From Armatimonadota bacterium (GTDB lineage: Bacteria > Armatimonadota > Fimbriimonadia > Fimbriimonadales > Fimbriimonadaceae), in assembly GCA_018268335.1 (NCBI GenBank), contig JAFDWT010000058.1:1-32791 (forward strand): DNA of 32,791 bases. The letters are read 5' to 3'. Shown here in pieces: positions 1 to 8,418 of this stretch. Every line of letters starts with the position of its first letter. The stretch's first letter is position 1. The translations under genes were made by a program, and so were the position numbers. The notes beneath the pieces are model-generated. The model saw only the letters and a list, made by a program, of their open reading frames with translations, was not told the origin of the DNA and searched no databases.

Positions 1-295
1 GCTCAGCTACGGCGGCACCGCCACCACCATCGGCTTTCCCGCCAAGGACGATTCGATCAACCTCAACCTCGGCGACTTCGCCACCGGCGTCTACTGGAAC
101 AAGGCCGGCCTCCGCGTCTGCCACTGCGGCGACGCCCTACCCTCGCTCGACTTCCCCCTGATCGCCGACCTTTACCTCCAGGGCCGCATTGACCTAGACA
201 AGATGGTCACCCGAACCATCACGCTCGACGACGTCGAAGACGCCTTCCACCTCATGGAGACTGGCGACGTCATTCGCTCGGTCATCTTGTTCTGA
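1..295 (+). CDS. zinc-dependent alcohol dehydrogenase (class III / NDMA- or mycothiol-type), C-terminal part
   Basis: Open at the left edge; reading starts at base 2 and gives 97 residues before TGA. The tail contains a C-H-C-G-D-A-L-P-S segment followed by DFPLIADLYLQGRIDLD and a closing DDVEDAFHLMETGDVIRSV stretch. This is the C-terminal lobe typical of medium-chain zinc alcohol dehydrogenases related to S-hydroxymethyl-glutathione/mycothiol or NDMA-dependent enzymes, which oxidise alcohols or formaldehyde adducts with NAD. Zinc ligands and the Rossmann fold lie outside the window, so substrate and cofactor cannot be decided. The next gene is separated by a strong hairpin at 306-344, so it is probably a separate transcription unit. 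Confidence 0.8.
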   Translation, partial: LSYGGTATTIGFPAKDDSINLNLGDFATGVYWNKAGLRVCHCGDALPSLDFPLIADLYLQGRIDLDKMVTRTITLDDVEDAFHLMETGDVIRSVILF

Positions 296-305
296 CCATA
301 ACCAC

Positions 306-344
306 AGTTGCCTTGCGAATCTTGACAAAGATCGCAAGGCAACT
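306..344 (+). terminator. strong hairpin, possible terminator of the alcohol dehydrogenase gene
   Basis: Thirteen bases at 306-318 (AGTTGCCTTGCGA) are perfectly complementary to 332-344 (TCGCAAGGCAACT). The 13-nt loop can fold further (TCTT with AAGA). The hairpin begins 11 bases after the stop codon. No U-tract follows, so a textbook Rho-independent terminator is not complete. It could instead be a mRNA 3'-end stabiliser or a protein-binding palindrome. Confidence 0.5.
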
Positions 345-358
345 ATTCCGTTGACGCC

Positions 359-394
359 TTGCGCGAAATGACGGCTTGCGGCTAACCTAACCGC
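359..394 (+). promoter_or_regulatory. candidate promoter for the Tat oxidoreductase, near-leaderless
   Basis: TTGCGC at 359-364 and TAACCT at 383-388 are separated by 18 bases. The TAACCT box ends 6 bases before the ATG at 395, so transcription would start at or next to the start codon. No Shine-Dalgarno sequence is visible. The assignment rests on box similarity and spacing only. Confidence 0.4.
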
Positions 395-1690
395 ATGTCT
401 CACCAGCCAAGCCGCCGCGACGTCCTGAAGGCCACCGCTGCGACCACTGTCGGCCTCGCCCTCGGCGGCCGCGCCTATGCGGCCACTCCATCCGACCTCG
501 TCCGCTACGCCATTGTCGGCGTGCGAGGCAAGGGCTCGAGCAACATGGACTCGGCCGCCAAACACGGCACCATCGTCGCCCTCTGCGATGTCGATGCTAA
601 CTTCCGGTCTGAAGCCTTGATGACCTACCCGACGGTCAGCACGTTCTCGGACTACCGCAAGATGATCGAGAGCGTCCACAAGTACTGCGACGCCGTCATC
701 GTCAGCACCCCCGACCACAACCACGGCCCCGCCGCCGCCCTAGCTTTGCGAGCGGGCAAAGCGGTGTATTGCGAAAAGCCGCTGACCCACTCCATCTACG
801 AAGCTCGCACACTGAATGCGCTGGCCAAGAAGGCTGGAGTCGCAACGCAGATGGGCAACCAGGGCACTGCGGAAGACGCCCTCCGCAAGTGTGTCCAGCT
901 CGTGAAGACCGGAGCCCTCGGCGCGGTCAAAGAAGTCCACTGTTGGACTGACCGCCCAGCCGGTTGGTGGCCCCAAGGCGCACCGCGACCCGAGCGCAAG
1001 CCCGTGCCCCGCACCCTCAACTGGGACTGCTGGCTTGGCCCAGCCCCCGTCCGCGATTACGGTGACAGCTACCACACGTTCGCCTGGCGCGGACGCTGGG
1101 ATTTCGGCACCGGCTCACTCGGCGACATGGGCTGCCATGTTTTGAACATGCCGATCCAGGCTCTCGAGCTCTACGAACCGATCGCCGTCCAGGCGACGAC
1201 CAGCGGCAACAACAAGGAGTGCTATCCCCTCACGTCTCACGTTACCTACGAGTTCGCCAAGCGCGGAGCCCGCGGACCGGTGACGCTGCATTGGTACGAC
1301 GGCGGCGTCAAGCCCTCCCGCGACCTCGTCGGCGGCAAGGAACTGGACTCCAACGGCTCGATCATGGTGTTTGAGAAGGCGACGATCTACAGCGCCAGCG
1401 CCTATGGCGGTGTTTATGAAGTGATCGGCATGGACAACGTGCCGGATGTCAAGTGGGAACACTCCCCCGGCCACTTCACCGAGTTCGACGCAGCCATCAA
1501 GGGCGGCAAGCCGTCCCGTTCCAACTTCGAAATCTCGGGGCCGCTGACCGAAACCGTGCTCCTCGGCAACCTAGCCATCTGGGCTTCCGGACCGAGACTG
1601 GAATGGGATTCCAAGTCCATGAAGGTCAAGGGATCAAGCGAATACGACAAGCTGATCCACCCAGAAATGCGGGCAGGCTGGGCACTTTGA
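395..1690 (+). CDS. Tat-exported Gfo/Idh/MocA family oxidoreductase
   Basis: 431 residues. The N-terminus has a twin-arginine signal (SRRDVLKA, then a hydrophobic stretch ending GGRAYA), so the protein is probably exported folded, with NAD(P) bound. Residues about 35-160 form the Rossmann domain (YAIVGVRGKGSSN; DVDA after the second strand). The family's catalytic EKP motif is present in YCEKPLTHSIYEA. The C-terminal half has the GFO/IDH alpha/beta domain with DRPAGWWPQG and LGDMGCHVLNMP segments, seen in the large exported paralog families of Planctomycetes, Verrucomicrobia and Armatimonadetes. Members oxidise or reduce sugar or cyclitol carbons; the substrate is not predictable here. No sugar gene adjoins it directly, although hydrolases occur elsewhere in the window. 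The start is fixed by the Tat signal. Confidence 0.88.
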   Translation: MSHQPSRRDVLKATAATTVGLALGGRAYAATPSDLVRYAIVGVRGKGSSNMDSAAKHGTIVALCDVDANFRSEALMTYPTVSTFSDYRKMIESVHKYCDAVIVSTPDHNHGPAAALALRAGKAVYCEKPLTHSIYEARTLNALAKKAGVATQMGNQGTAEDALRKCVQLVKTGALGAVKEVHCWTDRPAGWWPQGAPRPERKPVPRTLNWDCWLGPAPVRDYGDSYHTFAWRGRWDFGTGSLGDMGCHVLNMPIQALELYEPIAVQATTSGNNKECYPLTSHVTYEFAKRGARGPVTLHWYDGGVKPSRDLVGGKELDSNGSIMVFEKATIYSASAYGGVYEVIGMDNVPDVKWEHSPGHFTEFDAAIKGGKPSRSNFEISGPLTETVLLGNLAIWASGPRLEWDSKSMKVKGSSEYDKLIHPEMRAGWAL

Positions 1691-1691
1691 A

Positions 1692-1872
1692 CGTCTTGTG
1701 AATCAAGATTTTGAAGAAATTTACACGGAGTTTCTGTCAACACCAGAGAAAGTGGCCTGAACCTACCGATATGTGAGGCAAGACGACCGTCTTGTTTCGA
1801 GGTACGGTTTGGGCAAACCAAAAGACAGCAGGAGGCCGGGACAAGCCATGTTTCCATGCGGAGACCGCATGG
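1692..1872 (+). promoter_or_regulatory. hairpin-rich leader upstream of / overlapping the start of the GGDEF-EAL gene
   Basis: Several inverted repeats lie in series. CAAGACG (1779-1785) pairs with CGTCTTG (1788-1794), and an identical CGTCTTG at 1692-1698 could compete for the same partner. GGTTTG (1806-1811) pairs with CAAACC (1814-1819). CCATGCGG (1854-1861) pairs with CCGCATGG (1865-1872), a hairpin that contains the ATG at 1869. AGGAGG lies at 1830-1835. The alternative pairings and the buried start codon would suit RNA-level control. GGGCAAACC and GGGACAAGCC recall pieces of the c-di-GMP-I riboswitch, but the full fold is not there. Confidence 0.35.
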
Positions 1873-4118
1873 AGCGATTCCCTACTAGTGGCCAAGGAAC
1901 TCGCTCGTCCGTACCGGTCTCCTCGATATCAACTCATAGCGCGGGTCGGATCAATTCAAGAAACCAGGCTAGTAAAGCGGCCAGTAAGTCAGAACTCAAT
2001 GCTCCATCTATTGACTTGTTCGACACTGTCTGCGATGTAGCTGGTGTCGGTCTTTGGCGTTGGGACTGTACAGATAACACGGCATGGGCCAATACAGCCA
2101 CTTGCCGCATGTTTGGTGTCAGCGAATCATCAGGCACGCTTCCCGTTGAGACCTTTTTTGGCAAGGTGCACCCAGACGATCTGCCAGGCCTACAAGAGGC
2201 CATGCGGCGACACGTCATTGGCGAAGACAATTGCTTTCAGGCCACATTCCGTGTAGTCCTTGACGATAAAACGTACTGGCTGCGGGGCAAAGGCTGTGCG
2301 GCGTCGAGAGGGCCAGACGGTGTCGCTGAAGTCATCTTGGGCGCGACCGTCGACGTCACGACGGAGACGACCGCCCGATTGGAGTCGGAGGAATCTCGAC
2401 AGCGACTAAACAACCTGCTGGTCAACATCGCCGACATGGTTTTCGAACTAGTCAGGACCGACGATGGTGAGTACGAACTGGTCTATGTCAACGAAGGCGT
2501 TCTAGATCTATTTGGCCTCTCGATCGAACAAGCTGGCAACGACTTCATGTCGCTCCTGGAAGTGATCCAGACTCGGTTCCATCTACGGGTCATGTCGACG
2601 TTGTCGTTTTCCGCAGAGTCCATGTCGCCCTGGCACAGCGTCTTCCAAATCGAACATCCGCGGCGTGGCAAGGTCTGGGCCGAAGGCTACGCGCAACCAG
2701 TCCTCGGCGAGGACGGACTTGTCCACTGGCACGGCTCCATCCGAGACATTACCGAAAGAGTGGCGATGGAAGAAGAGCTCGCCGTTACCGCCCGGCTCGA
2801 CCCTCTGACCGGCCTCGCCAACAGAAGCCTCTATCTCGACCGGTTGACGGACGCCATTAGCAGGCACAAGACATCAGCCGGCACCCAGTTCGCCGTCCTG
2901 TTCCTGGACGTCGATAACTTCAAAACATTGAACGACAGCCTGGGACACGCTGCCGGGGACGAGCTGCTCGTCCAGATGGCAGTGCGCCTCAACCAGCACG
3001 TGCGAACGGACTCGTCGACAAGCCGTCGAACCCAACAAGACACCGCCGCACGGCTTGGAGGCGACGAGTTCATCGTCCTCATCCAAAACGTGACGGCTGG
3101 AAACGCCAGCAAGGTCGCCAGGAGGCTGTTGGACATTCTCTCCAAGCCCTATCGGATCGCTGGCACCACCGTCGTTCCGACGGTCAGCATTGGCGTCGTC
3201 ATGGGCGACAGCCGCTACGAGGAGGCAGGAGAAATCTTGCGCGATGCGGACATCGCCATGTACGCAGCCAAAGAGAGCGGCAGGGGATGTTATCGACTCT
3301 TTGACAGCGCCATGCACGATTCGGCTGTCCGCAAAATGGGTCTTGAAAATGACTTGCGCACGGCTATCCAGAACGGCGAGTTGCGCTTGGTCTATCAGCC
3401 GATCGTCTCGCTGTCCACCGGCGACTTGGAATGTGCCGAGACCCTGCTGCGATGGGACCACCCGGTGCTGGGACCGGTTTCACCAGCTGAGTTCATCCCC
3501 ATTGCAGAAGAGACCGGCACGATCAGCGCGATCGGCGAATGGGTGATCGAACAGGCCTGTGCCCAACTCGTCAAGTGGCGGAGCACCAACGTCGACATCC
3601 CGTCCATCAGCGTCAACCTGTCGCGCGACCAACTGAGCGACCTGCAACTGGTGAAGAAAGTCGGCAAGTACGTCGACCGCCACGGCCTGCCTCCCGAGCT
3701 GATCCACTTCGAGATCACAGAAAGCACCGTGATGCGCGATCCGGGCGCCGCCCAGATCGTCCTGTCAGAGCTCCGCGAGCGCGGTCACAAGCTCTCACTC
3801 GACGACTTCGGCACGGGCTACTCCTCCCTGTCGTCGCTTCATCAGTTCCCTCTGGACTACCTGAAGATCGACAAGTCGTTCGTCCACAACTTGGCCGCCG
3901 GTGACGACCACCTGATCTTGATTCGGGCGATTACGCGGCTCGCAACCGTCATGGACATCCACGTTGTGGTCGAAGGCATCGAGACGGCAGAGCAGCTGTC
4001 CAAACTGCGCTCAGCCGGGTGTGAACTTGGTCAAGGCTATTTCTTCAGCCGACCTGTGTCGCCCGAAGACTTGGCTAAGCTCATCACCGAGCGCTGGAGC
4101 AACCGCAAAGCAGCCTGA
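1848..4118 (+). CDS. PAS-PAS-GGDEF-EAL c-di-GMP cyclase/phosphodiesterase
   Basis: About 756 residues from ATG 1848. The frame opens with GTG at 1773, and ATG 1869 is another option. AGGAGG at 1830-1835 favours 1848, though its spacing is long. Domains: PAS about 55-170 (GLWRWD, HPDD) ending in a PAC-like TVDVT; PAS about 180-300; GGDEF with an intact GGDEF at residues 404-408; EAL in the last 250 residues. In EAL the signature reads ETL (E531), but VNLS, FEITES, LDDFGTGYSS (D652-D653), KIDKSFV, VVEGIE and GQGYFFS are kept, so phosphodiesterase activity is plausible. No clear RxxD inhibitory site precedes GGDEF. No membrane segment is visible, so it looks cytoplasmic. It would make or break cyclic di-GMP in response to a PAS ligand. 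Its leader carries several hairpins. Confidence 0.9.
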   Translation: MFPCGDRMERFPTSGQGTRSSVPVSSISTHSAGRINSRNQASKAASKSELNAPSIDLFDTVCDVAGVGLWRWDCTDNTAWANTATCRMFGVSESSGTLPVETFFGKVHPDDLPGLQEAMRRHVIGEDNCFQATFRVVLDDKTYWLRGKGCAASRGPDGVAEVILGATVDVTTETTARLESEESRQRLNNLLVNIADMVFELVRTDDGEYELVYVNEGVLDLFGLSIEQAGNDFMSLLEVIQTRFHLRVMSTLSFSAESMSPWHSVFQIEHPRRGKVWAEGYAQPVLGEDGLVHWHGSIRDITERVAMEEELAVTARLDPLTGLANRSLYLDRLTDAISRHKTSAGTQFAVLFLDVDNFKTLNDSLGHAAGDELLVQMAVRLNQHVRTDSSTSRRTQQDTAARLGGDEFIVLIQNVTAGNASKVARRLLDILSKPYRIAGTTVVPTVSIGVVMGDSRYEEAGEILRDADIAMYAAKESGRGCYRLFDSAMHDSAVRKMGLENDLRTAIQNGELRLVYQPIVSLSTGDLECAETLLRWDHPVLGPVSPAEFIPIAEETGTISAIGEWVIEQACAQLVKWRSTNVDIPSISVNLSRDQLSDLQLVKKVGKYVDRHGLPPELIHFEITESTVMRDPGAAQIVLSELRERGHKLSLDDFGTGYSSLSSLHQFPLDYLKIDKSFVHNLAAGDDHLILIRAITRLATVMDIHVVVEGIETAEQLSKLRSAGCELGQGYFFSRPVSPEDLAKLITERWSNRKAA

Positions 4119-4126
4119 CCCCGTGG

Positions 4127-4139
4127 CATACTGGCCCCC
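4127..4139 (+). promoter_or_regulatory. -10-like box directly before the M14 peptidase start
   Basis: CATACT at 4127-4132, preceded by TGG (extended -10 style), ends 7 bases before the ATG at 4140. This suits a leaderless transcript. No ribosome-binding sequence lies in the 20 bases before the start. No clear -35 box is seen. Confidence 0.35.
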
Positions 4140-6758
4140 ATGCGGAGCCTTTGCGCGTCCCTGTTCCTGGCGGCGGCGTCTGCCGCCTTGGCCCAGAATG
4201 ACGATGCCTACGCGGCCAAGGTCAAACAGTACACGACCGAGCCGTTCTTCCTGACGGACATCGTCGACCACTTGCCGGCCAGCAAAACTGTTCCCAGCCC
4301 GATGAAGCACTTTGGCGACGTCATCGGCGCGCCCAACGTGCTCCACCACGTCGAAGAAATCAACGGCTACATGCGCGCCTTGGCTAAGGCCTCGCCGCGT
4401 GTGCGCGTCCAGTCGATCGGCAAGAGCGAGGACGGCCGCGAGATGATCGCCGTGGTCATTTCCGATGAAGCTAACCTCCGCAAACTGGAGGCGTTGAAGT
4501 CGGCTACCACGCTCCTGGGCGACCCCAGGAAGTTGGTCGATTACAAAGGCGACGGCAAGCTCGACGGCGCCGACGCAGCGGCTGAGAAGCTGATCAAAGA
4601 AGGCTTGCCGATCTACTACGCCACCGGCGGCATGCATTCACCTGAAGCCGGACCACCCGAAATGCTGATGGAACTCGCATACCGCCTGGCCGTCGAAGAG
4701 ACGCCGCGCATCCAAGAGATCCGCAAACACTCGGTGGTCATGATCACTCCGGTCATCGAGACCGACGGTCGCGACCGGTACGTCGACACGTACCTCTACC
4801 GAAAGAAATTCCCGAAGAAGCCAGCCGTGCCGCTCCTCTATTGGGGCAACTATGTCGCCCATGACAACAACCGCGACAACATCGGCATGGCGCTGGCCCT
4901 GAGCAAAAACCTGTCCGACAACTGGCAAACCTGGCACCCGACGGTGCTCCACGACTTGCACCAGTCCGTCCCCTACCTCTACATCAGCACCGGCACCGGC
5001 CCCTACAACGCCTGGCTCGACCCGATCACCATTGACGAATGGCATCTTCTTGCCTACCACGAGGTCGACGAAATGACGAAGCGCGGCGTGCCTGGCGTGT
5101 GGACGCACGGCTTCTACGACGGCTGGGCGCCCAACTACGCTTTCTATCTGGCCAACGGCCACAACGCTGTCGGGCGGTTCTACGAGACGTTCGGTGGCAG
5201 CGGCGCGGACACGCGCATGATGCCGGCTGGCAACTCCGACCGCCAGTGGTTCCGGCCCAACCCGCCTTTCCCCAACGTCCGCTGGTCGGCCCGCAACAAC
5301 TGCAATCTCAGCGAGTCAGCACTCATCCTCGGCATGGAAAACGTCGCCAAGAACCATGAGCTCTACTTGCGGAACTACTATCTGAAGTCCAAGCGCAGTG
5401 TCCTCAAGCCGTGGACGGAAGGCCCCGCCGCCTACGTCCTTGAAGCTAAGAAAGGCCGCGAATGGAACCTAGACGCCCTCCAGGCGCTGCTGCTGCGACA
5501 AGGAGTCGAGGTGGCGGAACTGCAAGCAGACCAGGGCGACGGCAAGGACAAGCTGAGTAAAGGTGCTCTCGTCGTTCGCATGGACCAGCCGTACTGCCGT
5601 ATGGCCGACATGCTGCTGGACAAGCAATACTACCGTGCCGACGACCCGGCGCCTTACGACGACTGCGGCTGGACGCTTGGACCGCTCTTCGACGTCAAGT
5701 CGACCCGGATCAAGGACGCCAGTGTCCTGGCCAAGAGTTCGCGCCCTGCGCAAGCCACCTGGGCCGACACGCCCCGCTACCCCGTCGACCATAACAAGCT
5801 GCCCAAAGTCGCCATCGTCCACACCTGGTCGGACACGCAGGACGAAGGCTGGGTCCGCTTGGCCTTCGAGGCCGCCGGTGTGCCCTACACCTACATCTCG
5901 GTCCACGACCTGCGCGACCAAGCCGACCTCAGGGCCAAGTTCGACGTCATCGTCTTCGGCCCAACCGGCGGAACTCCGCAGGGCATCGTCAACGGCCGTC
6001 CAATGACCGGCGACCCTGTCCCCTGGATGCCGACCAAGGACTTTCCTGCCCTTGGCGCCGTGCACTCCAGCCCAGACATCCGCGGCGGAATGGAGCTGGA
6101 AGGCGTCCTGCACCTCAAGAGATTCGTCGAATCAGGCGGCTTGTTCATCTGCATAGGCGGCACATGCCGTTTGCCGATCACCTACGGACTCGTCTCTGGC
6201 GTGACAGTCAGTGATGCAAGAGACCTCTTTGCCCCTGGCGGTGTCTACTTGGCCGAAAAGGTCTCCAAGACATCACCAATCACGGCGCGCTACGATGACC
6301 AAGTCGGTGTCTACTTTGCCGAAGAACCTCTTCTCTCGGTCGGCGGCGGCTTCGGATTTGGCGGCCGTGGTCGAGGAGGAGCCCAATCAAACCGGCCGTC
6401 CGGGCGCGGCGACGCCACCGACAGCGACGTCGTCCAAGGCCGCCCGCCCTACACGCCCAAGCCATTACCGCCCGACGGCGACGACTCCGGAGGGTTCGGT
6501 GGTCAATCTGGCCCACGGCCTGAATTACTCCTACGCTTCGCCAGCGAAGACAAGCTGCTGATCAGTGGTGGTCTAGCCCACGGCGACGAGTTGGCGGGCC
6601 GGGCGGCTGCCATCCGTTGCCCAGTCGGCAAGGGCAACGTGGTTCTCTTTGCCATCAACCCCATGTGGAGACAATCGACCCTCGGCTCTTGGCCGCTGGT
6701 CTTCGATGCCATCACGAACTGGGACAGGTTGGGCTCTGCGGAGAAAAAAGGGGAGTAA
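4140..6758 (+). CDS. secreted M14-family zinc carboxypeptidase, large form
   Basis: 872 residues with a signal peptide (MRSLCASLFLAAASAALA, cleavage near residue 18). The metallopeptidase domain carries the M14 zinc triad: H166 and E169 in MHSPEAG, and H274 in LHDLHQS. M14 enzymes remove C-terminal residues or cut modified peptides or peptidoglycan stems. The protein is more than twice the size of a simple carboxypeptidase: after the catalytic part (about 60-430) comes a large C-terminal region with a glutamine-amidotransferase/ThuA-like look (DVIVFGPTGG; FICIGGTCRLPI). That region is interrupted near residues 735-790 by a Gly/Arg/Pro-rich low-complexity stretch. It stands 21 bases after the GGDEF-EAL gene but has its own promoter-like box. 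The catalytic glutamate was not placed with certainty. Confidence 0.82.
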   Translation: MRSLCASLFLAAASAALAQNDDAYAAKVKQYTTEPFFLTDIVDHLPASKTVPSPMKHFGDVIGAPNVLHHVEEINGYMRALAKASPRVRVQSIGKSEDGREMIAVVISDEANLRKLEALKSATTLLGDPRKLVDYKGDGKLDGADAAAEKLIKEGLPIYYATGGMHSPEAGPPEMLMELAYRLAVEETPRIQEIRKHSVVMITPVIETDGRDRYVDTYLYRKKFPKKPAVPLLYWGNYVAHDNNRDNIGMALALSKNLSDNWQTWHPTVLHDLHQSVPYLYISTGTGPYNAWLDPITIDEWHLLAYHEVDEMTKRGVPGVWTHGFYDGWAPNYAFYLANGHNAVGRFYETFGGSGADTRMMPAGNSDRQWFRPNPPFPNVRWSARNNCNLSESALILGMENVAKNHELYLRNYYLKSKRSVLKPWTEGPAAYVLEAKKGREWNLDALQALLLRQGVEVAELQADQGDGKDKLSKGALVVRMDQPYCRMADMLLDKQYYRADDPAPYDDCGWTLGPLFDVKSTRIKDASVLAKSSRPAQATWADTPRYPVDHNKLPKVAIVHTWSDTQDEGWVRLAFEAAGVPYTYISVHDLRDQADLRAKFDVIVFGPTGGTPQGIVNGRPMTGDPVPWMPTKDFPALGAVHSSPDIRGGMELEGVLHLKRFVESGGLFICIGGTCRLPITYGLVSGVTVSDARDLFAPGGVYLAEKVSKTSPITARYDDQVGVYFAEEPLLSVGGGFGFGGRGRGGAQSNRPSGRGDATDSDVVQGRPPYTPKPLPPDGDDSGGFGGQSGPRPELLLRFASEDKLLISGGLAHGDELAGRAAAIRCPVGKGNVVLFAINPMWRQSTLGSWPLVFDAITNWDRLGSAEKKGE

Positions 6759-6777
6759 CGCCAGGGCTCAAACGGCG

Positions 6778-6789
6778 TAGGATCATACG
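6778..6789 (+). promoter_or_regulatory. -10-like box directly before the start at 6790
   Basis: TAGGAT at 6778-6783 sits 6 bases ahead of the ATG at 6790. No -35 element is convincing, because the preceding gene ends at 6758. It fits the leaderless pattern seen at several other genes of the window. Confidence 0.3.
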
Positions 6790-7734
6790 ATGTCTGTCAT
6801 CGCCGCCGCATTCGTTTTCGGCATGCTCGCCGACGGATTGTCAGACCTCGAGGCCAAGAGGATCAAAGCTGAAGACATCAAAGACCCGGTCCGCCGCGAT
6901 TTGATCATGCAAGAGGTCGACACCGGGGTCATCGGCCTGATCGAGGGTGACAAACTGACGACTGCGGCGGAATTTCGTCGGGCATCGAAGCTGTTCGCCC
7001 CGGTGAACGGCGACGTTGTCCCCGTCCAGGCTGGATATGAGCTGAACCTTGTTGCCGCTGCCGAGGGTGACAAAGAAGCCAAAGTCGACCTGGGCAAGCG
7101 CTGGGACGTCCTCTTACTTGCAATCGGCCGACACCGTCGGCTCGGATTGACCGACATGCAGATGTTTGAGAGTGAGAAGTTCGCGGTTGTGCCGACCGCT
7201 CCAGTGGTCGTAGCTGTTTACCGCGACCCCGAAGCGGCGGCGACAAAAGCCAAGGCCGGCACTTCCAATCCCGAGATCAAGAAGATCGTCGACGCCGACC
7301 AGGCCGCTCGCAACTTCGATTTCAGCAAAGTGACCACCAAGCAAATGGAGGAGATGGCCAAAGGTGACGTCGCTCGTCTGGCCAGGATCAAAGAGATCGT
7401 CGCCTCCGGGGCGCTCACGACCGCCGACGACTTCGACAACGCCGCTTTGGTGTTCCAGCATGGCGTCGTCTTCGAGGACTACGCGATGGCCCATGAGCTC
7501 AGCGTCTGCGCCTTGCTCCTCGGCAAGCGCACTGCTTCCTGGCTGGCTGGCGCCTCGTACGACCGCATGCTCGTCAATGTCGGCATCCCCCAGCGCTTCG
7601 CCACACAATACGGCAATGCCAATGGCGGCCCGATCAAGCTGCAGCGCTATGAAACTCGCGCTATCAACGACACTGAACGCAAATTGATCGTCCGGGTGAC
7701 CCTCGAGCAAGCCAAGAACCGTAAGTGGAACTGA
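6790..7734 (+). CDS. hypothetical protein with two tandem DUF6624-like repeats
   Basis: 314 residues. The first 15 or so are hydrophobic (MSVIAAAFVFGMLADG), possibly a signal peptide. Two halves look alike. Residues about 30-110 contain KLTTAAEFRRASKLF and GKRWDVLLLAIGRHRRLG. Residues about 165-290 contain ALTTADDFDNAALVFQHG and GKRTASWLAGASYDRMLVNVG followed by IPQRFATQYGN. The second half carries the DR..x..G.PQ..x.TQ ending that I associate with DUF6624 proteins, whose function is unknown. The first half has lost that ending, so the protein looks like a domain duplication with one degenerate copy. It lies 31 bases after the M14 peptidase gene and 3 bases before the CHAP gene, so it is probably co-transcribed with the latter. 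No function is proposed. Confidence 0.72.
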   Translation: MSVIAAAFVFGMLADGLSDLEAKRIKAEDIKDPVRRDLIMQEVDTGVIGLIEGDKLTTAAEFRRASKLFAPVNGDVVPVQAGYELNLVAAAEGDKEAKVDLGKRWDVLLLAIGRHRRLGLTDMQMFESEKFAVVPTAPVVVAVYRDPEAAATKAKAGTSNPEIKKIVDADQAARNFDFSKVTTKQMEEMAKGDVARLARIKEIVASGALTTADDFDNAALVFQHGVVFEDYAMAHELSVCALLLGKRTASWLAGASYDRMLVNVGIPQRFATQYGNANGGPIKLQRYETRAINDTERKLIVRVTLEQAKNRKWN

Positions 7735-7737
7735 GCC

Positions 7738-8418
7738 ATGCTACGCCGTCGCCGTTTCGTCAGGTTCGGAAGGCTGTTAGTGGTTCTGGCCGTCGTCATT
7801 GCGGCCGGTGCGTTCGCCATGCGCCGCCCCGTCCTCGCCTGGGCGGCCGCACATCACAAGTCCAAGCCTCATCGGTCCCGGCCGGTGCGGGTGCCTGCCG
7901 ACACAAAAGCTCTGGAGATCGATGTCGATCCGACAGACAAGCTCAAATACAAGGCGAACTTCAAACGCGACGCCGCCGTGATGCTGGAAGCCGAGAGACG
8001 TATCGGCATCACCGAAGACGAAGGCACCTGGAACCGCGGCCCCGAGGTGGACGCCTACCTAAAAACGTGCGGAACGCAGCCTGGCTACCCCTGGTGCGCC
8101 GCCTTTGTCGCCCACACCATCCACACCGCCTATCCCAAGTCCAAGTGGATCGCCTCGCCCTCATGCCAAGAAATCTTCAATTGGGCCAAGCGCAACCATC
8201 TGCTGAAAGCCGAACCGTCCCCGAGCAGCGTCGTCCTCTATCCCGACGCGACTGGCACCTTCCACCACATCGGCTTCGTCACCGCTTACGACAAGGACCA
8301 GGGCGTCATCACCGCCATCGAAGGCAACAGCAACGACACCGGCTCGCCCGAGGGCCGCGAGATCGTAGAGATCAAGCGCTACGTCCAGCCTGGCATGGCG
8401 TTTGTCAAGATCGTCTAA
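7738..8418 (+). CDS. membrane-anchored CHAP-domain amidase/peptidase (TIGR02594-like)
   Basis: 226 residues. A basic N-terminus (MLRRRRFVRFGR) precedes one membrane segment (about 13-33), so the catalytic part faces the outside. CHAP signatures: C120 in YPWCAAFV, H176/H177 in FHHIGFV and a following EGNSND, giving the Cys-His-polar triad of NlpC/P60-CHAP hydrolases that cut peptidoglycan amide or peptide bonds. The ATG follows the previous stop by 3 bases, implying translational coupling. The last four bases overlap the convergent transporter gene. Cell-wall remodelling is the likely role; the exact bond is not predictable. Confidence 0.82.
   Translation: MLRRRRFVRFGRLLVVLAVVIAAGAFAMRRPVLAWAAAHHKSKPHRSRPVRVPADTKALEIDVDPTDKLKYKANFKRDAAVMLEAERRIGITEDEGTWNRGPEVDAYLKTCGTQPGYPWCAAFVAHTIHTAYPKSKWIASPSCQEIFNWAKRNHLLKAEPSPSSVVLYPDATGTFHHIGFVTAYDKDQGVITAIEGNSNDTGSPEGREIVEIKRYVQPGMAFVKIV

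Noticed and set aside
1801-1872. Cyclic-di-GMP-I (GEMM) or cobalamin riboswitch, from GGGCAAACC, GGGACAAGCC and GGAGACC pieces
   Set aside because: The GNRA-capped second helix, the full ACGCAAAGCC block and the receptor helix are not present; the pieces alone are too short.
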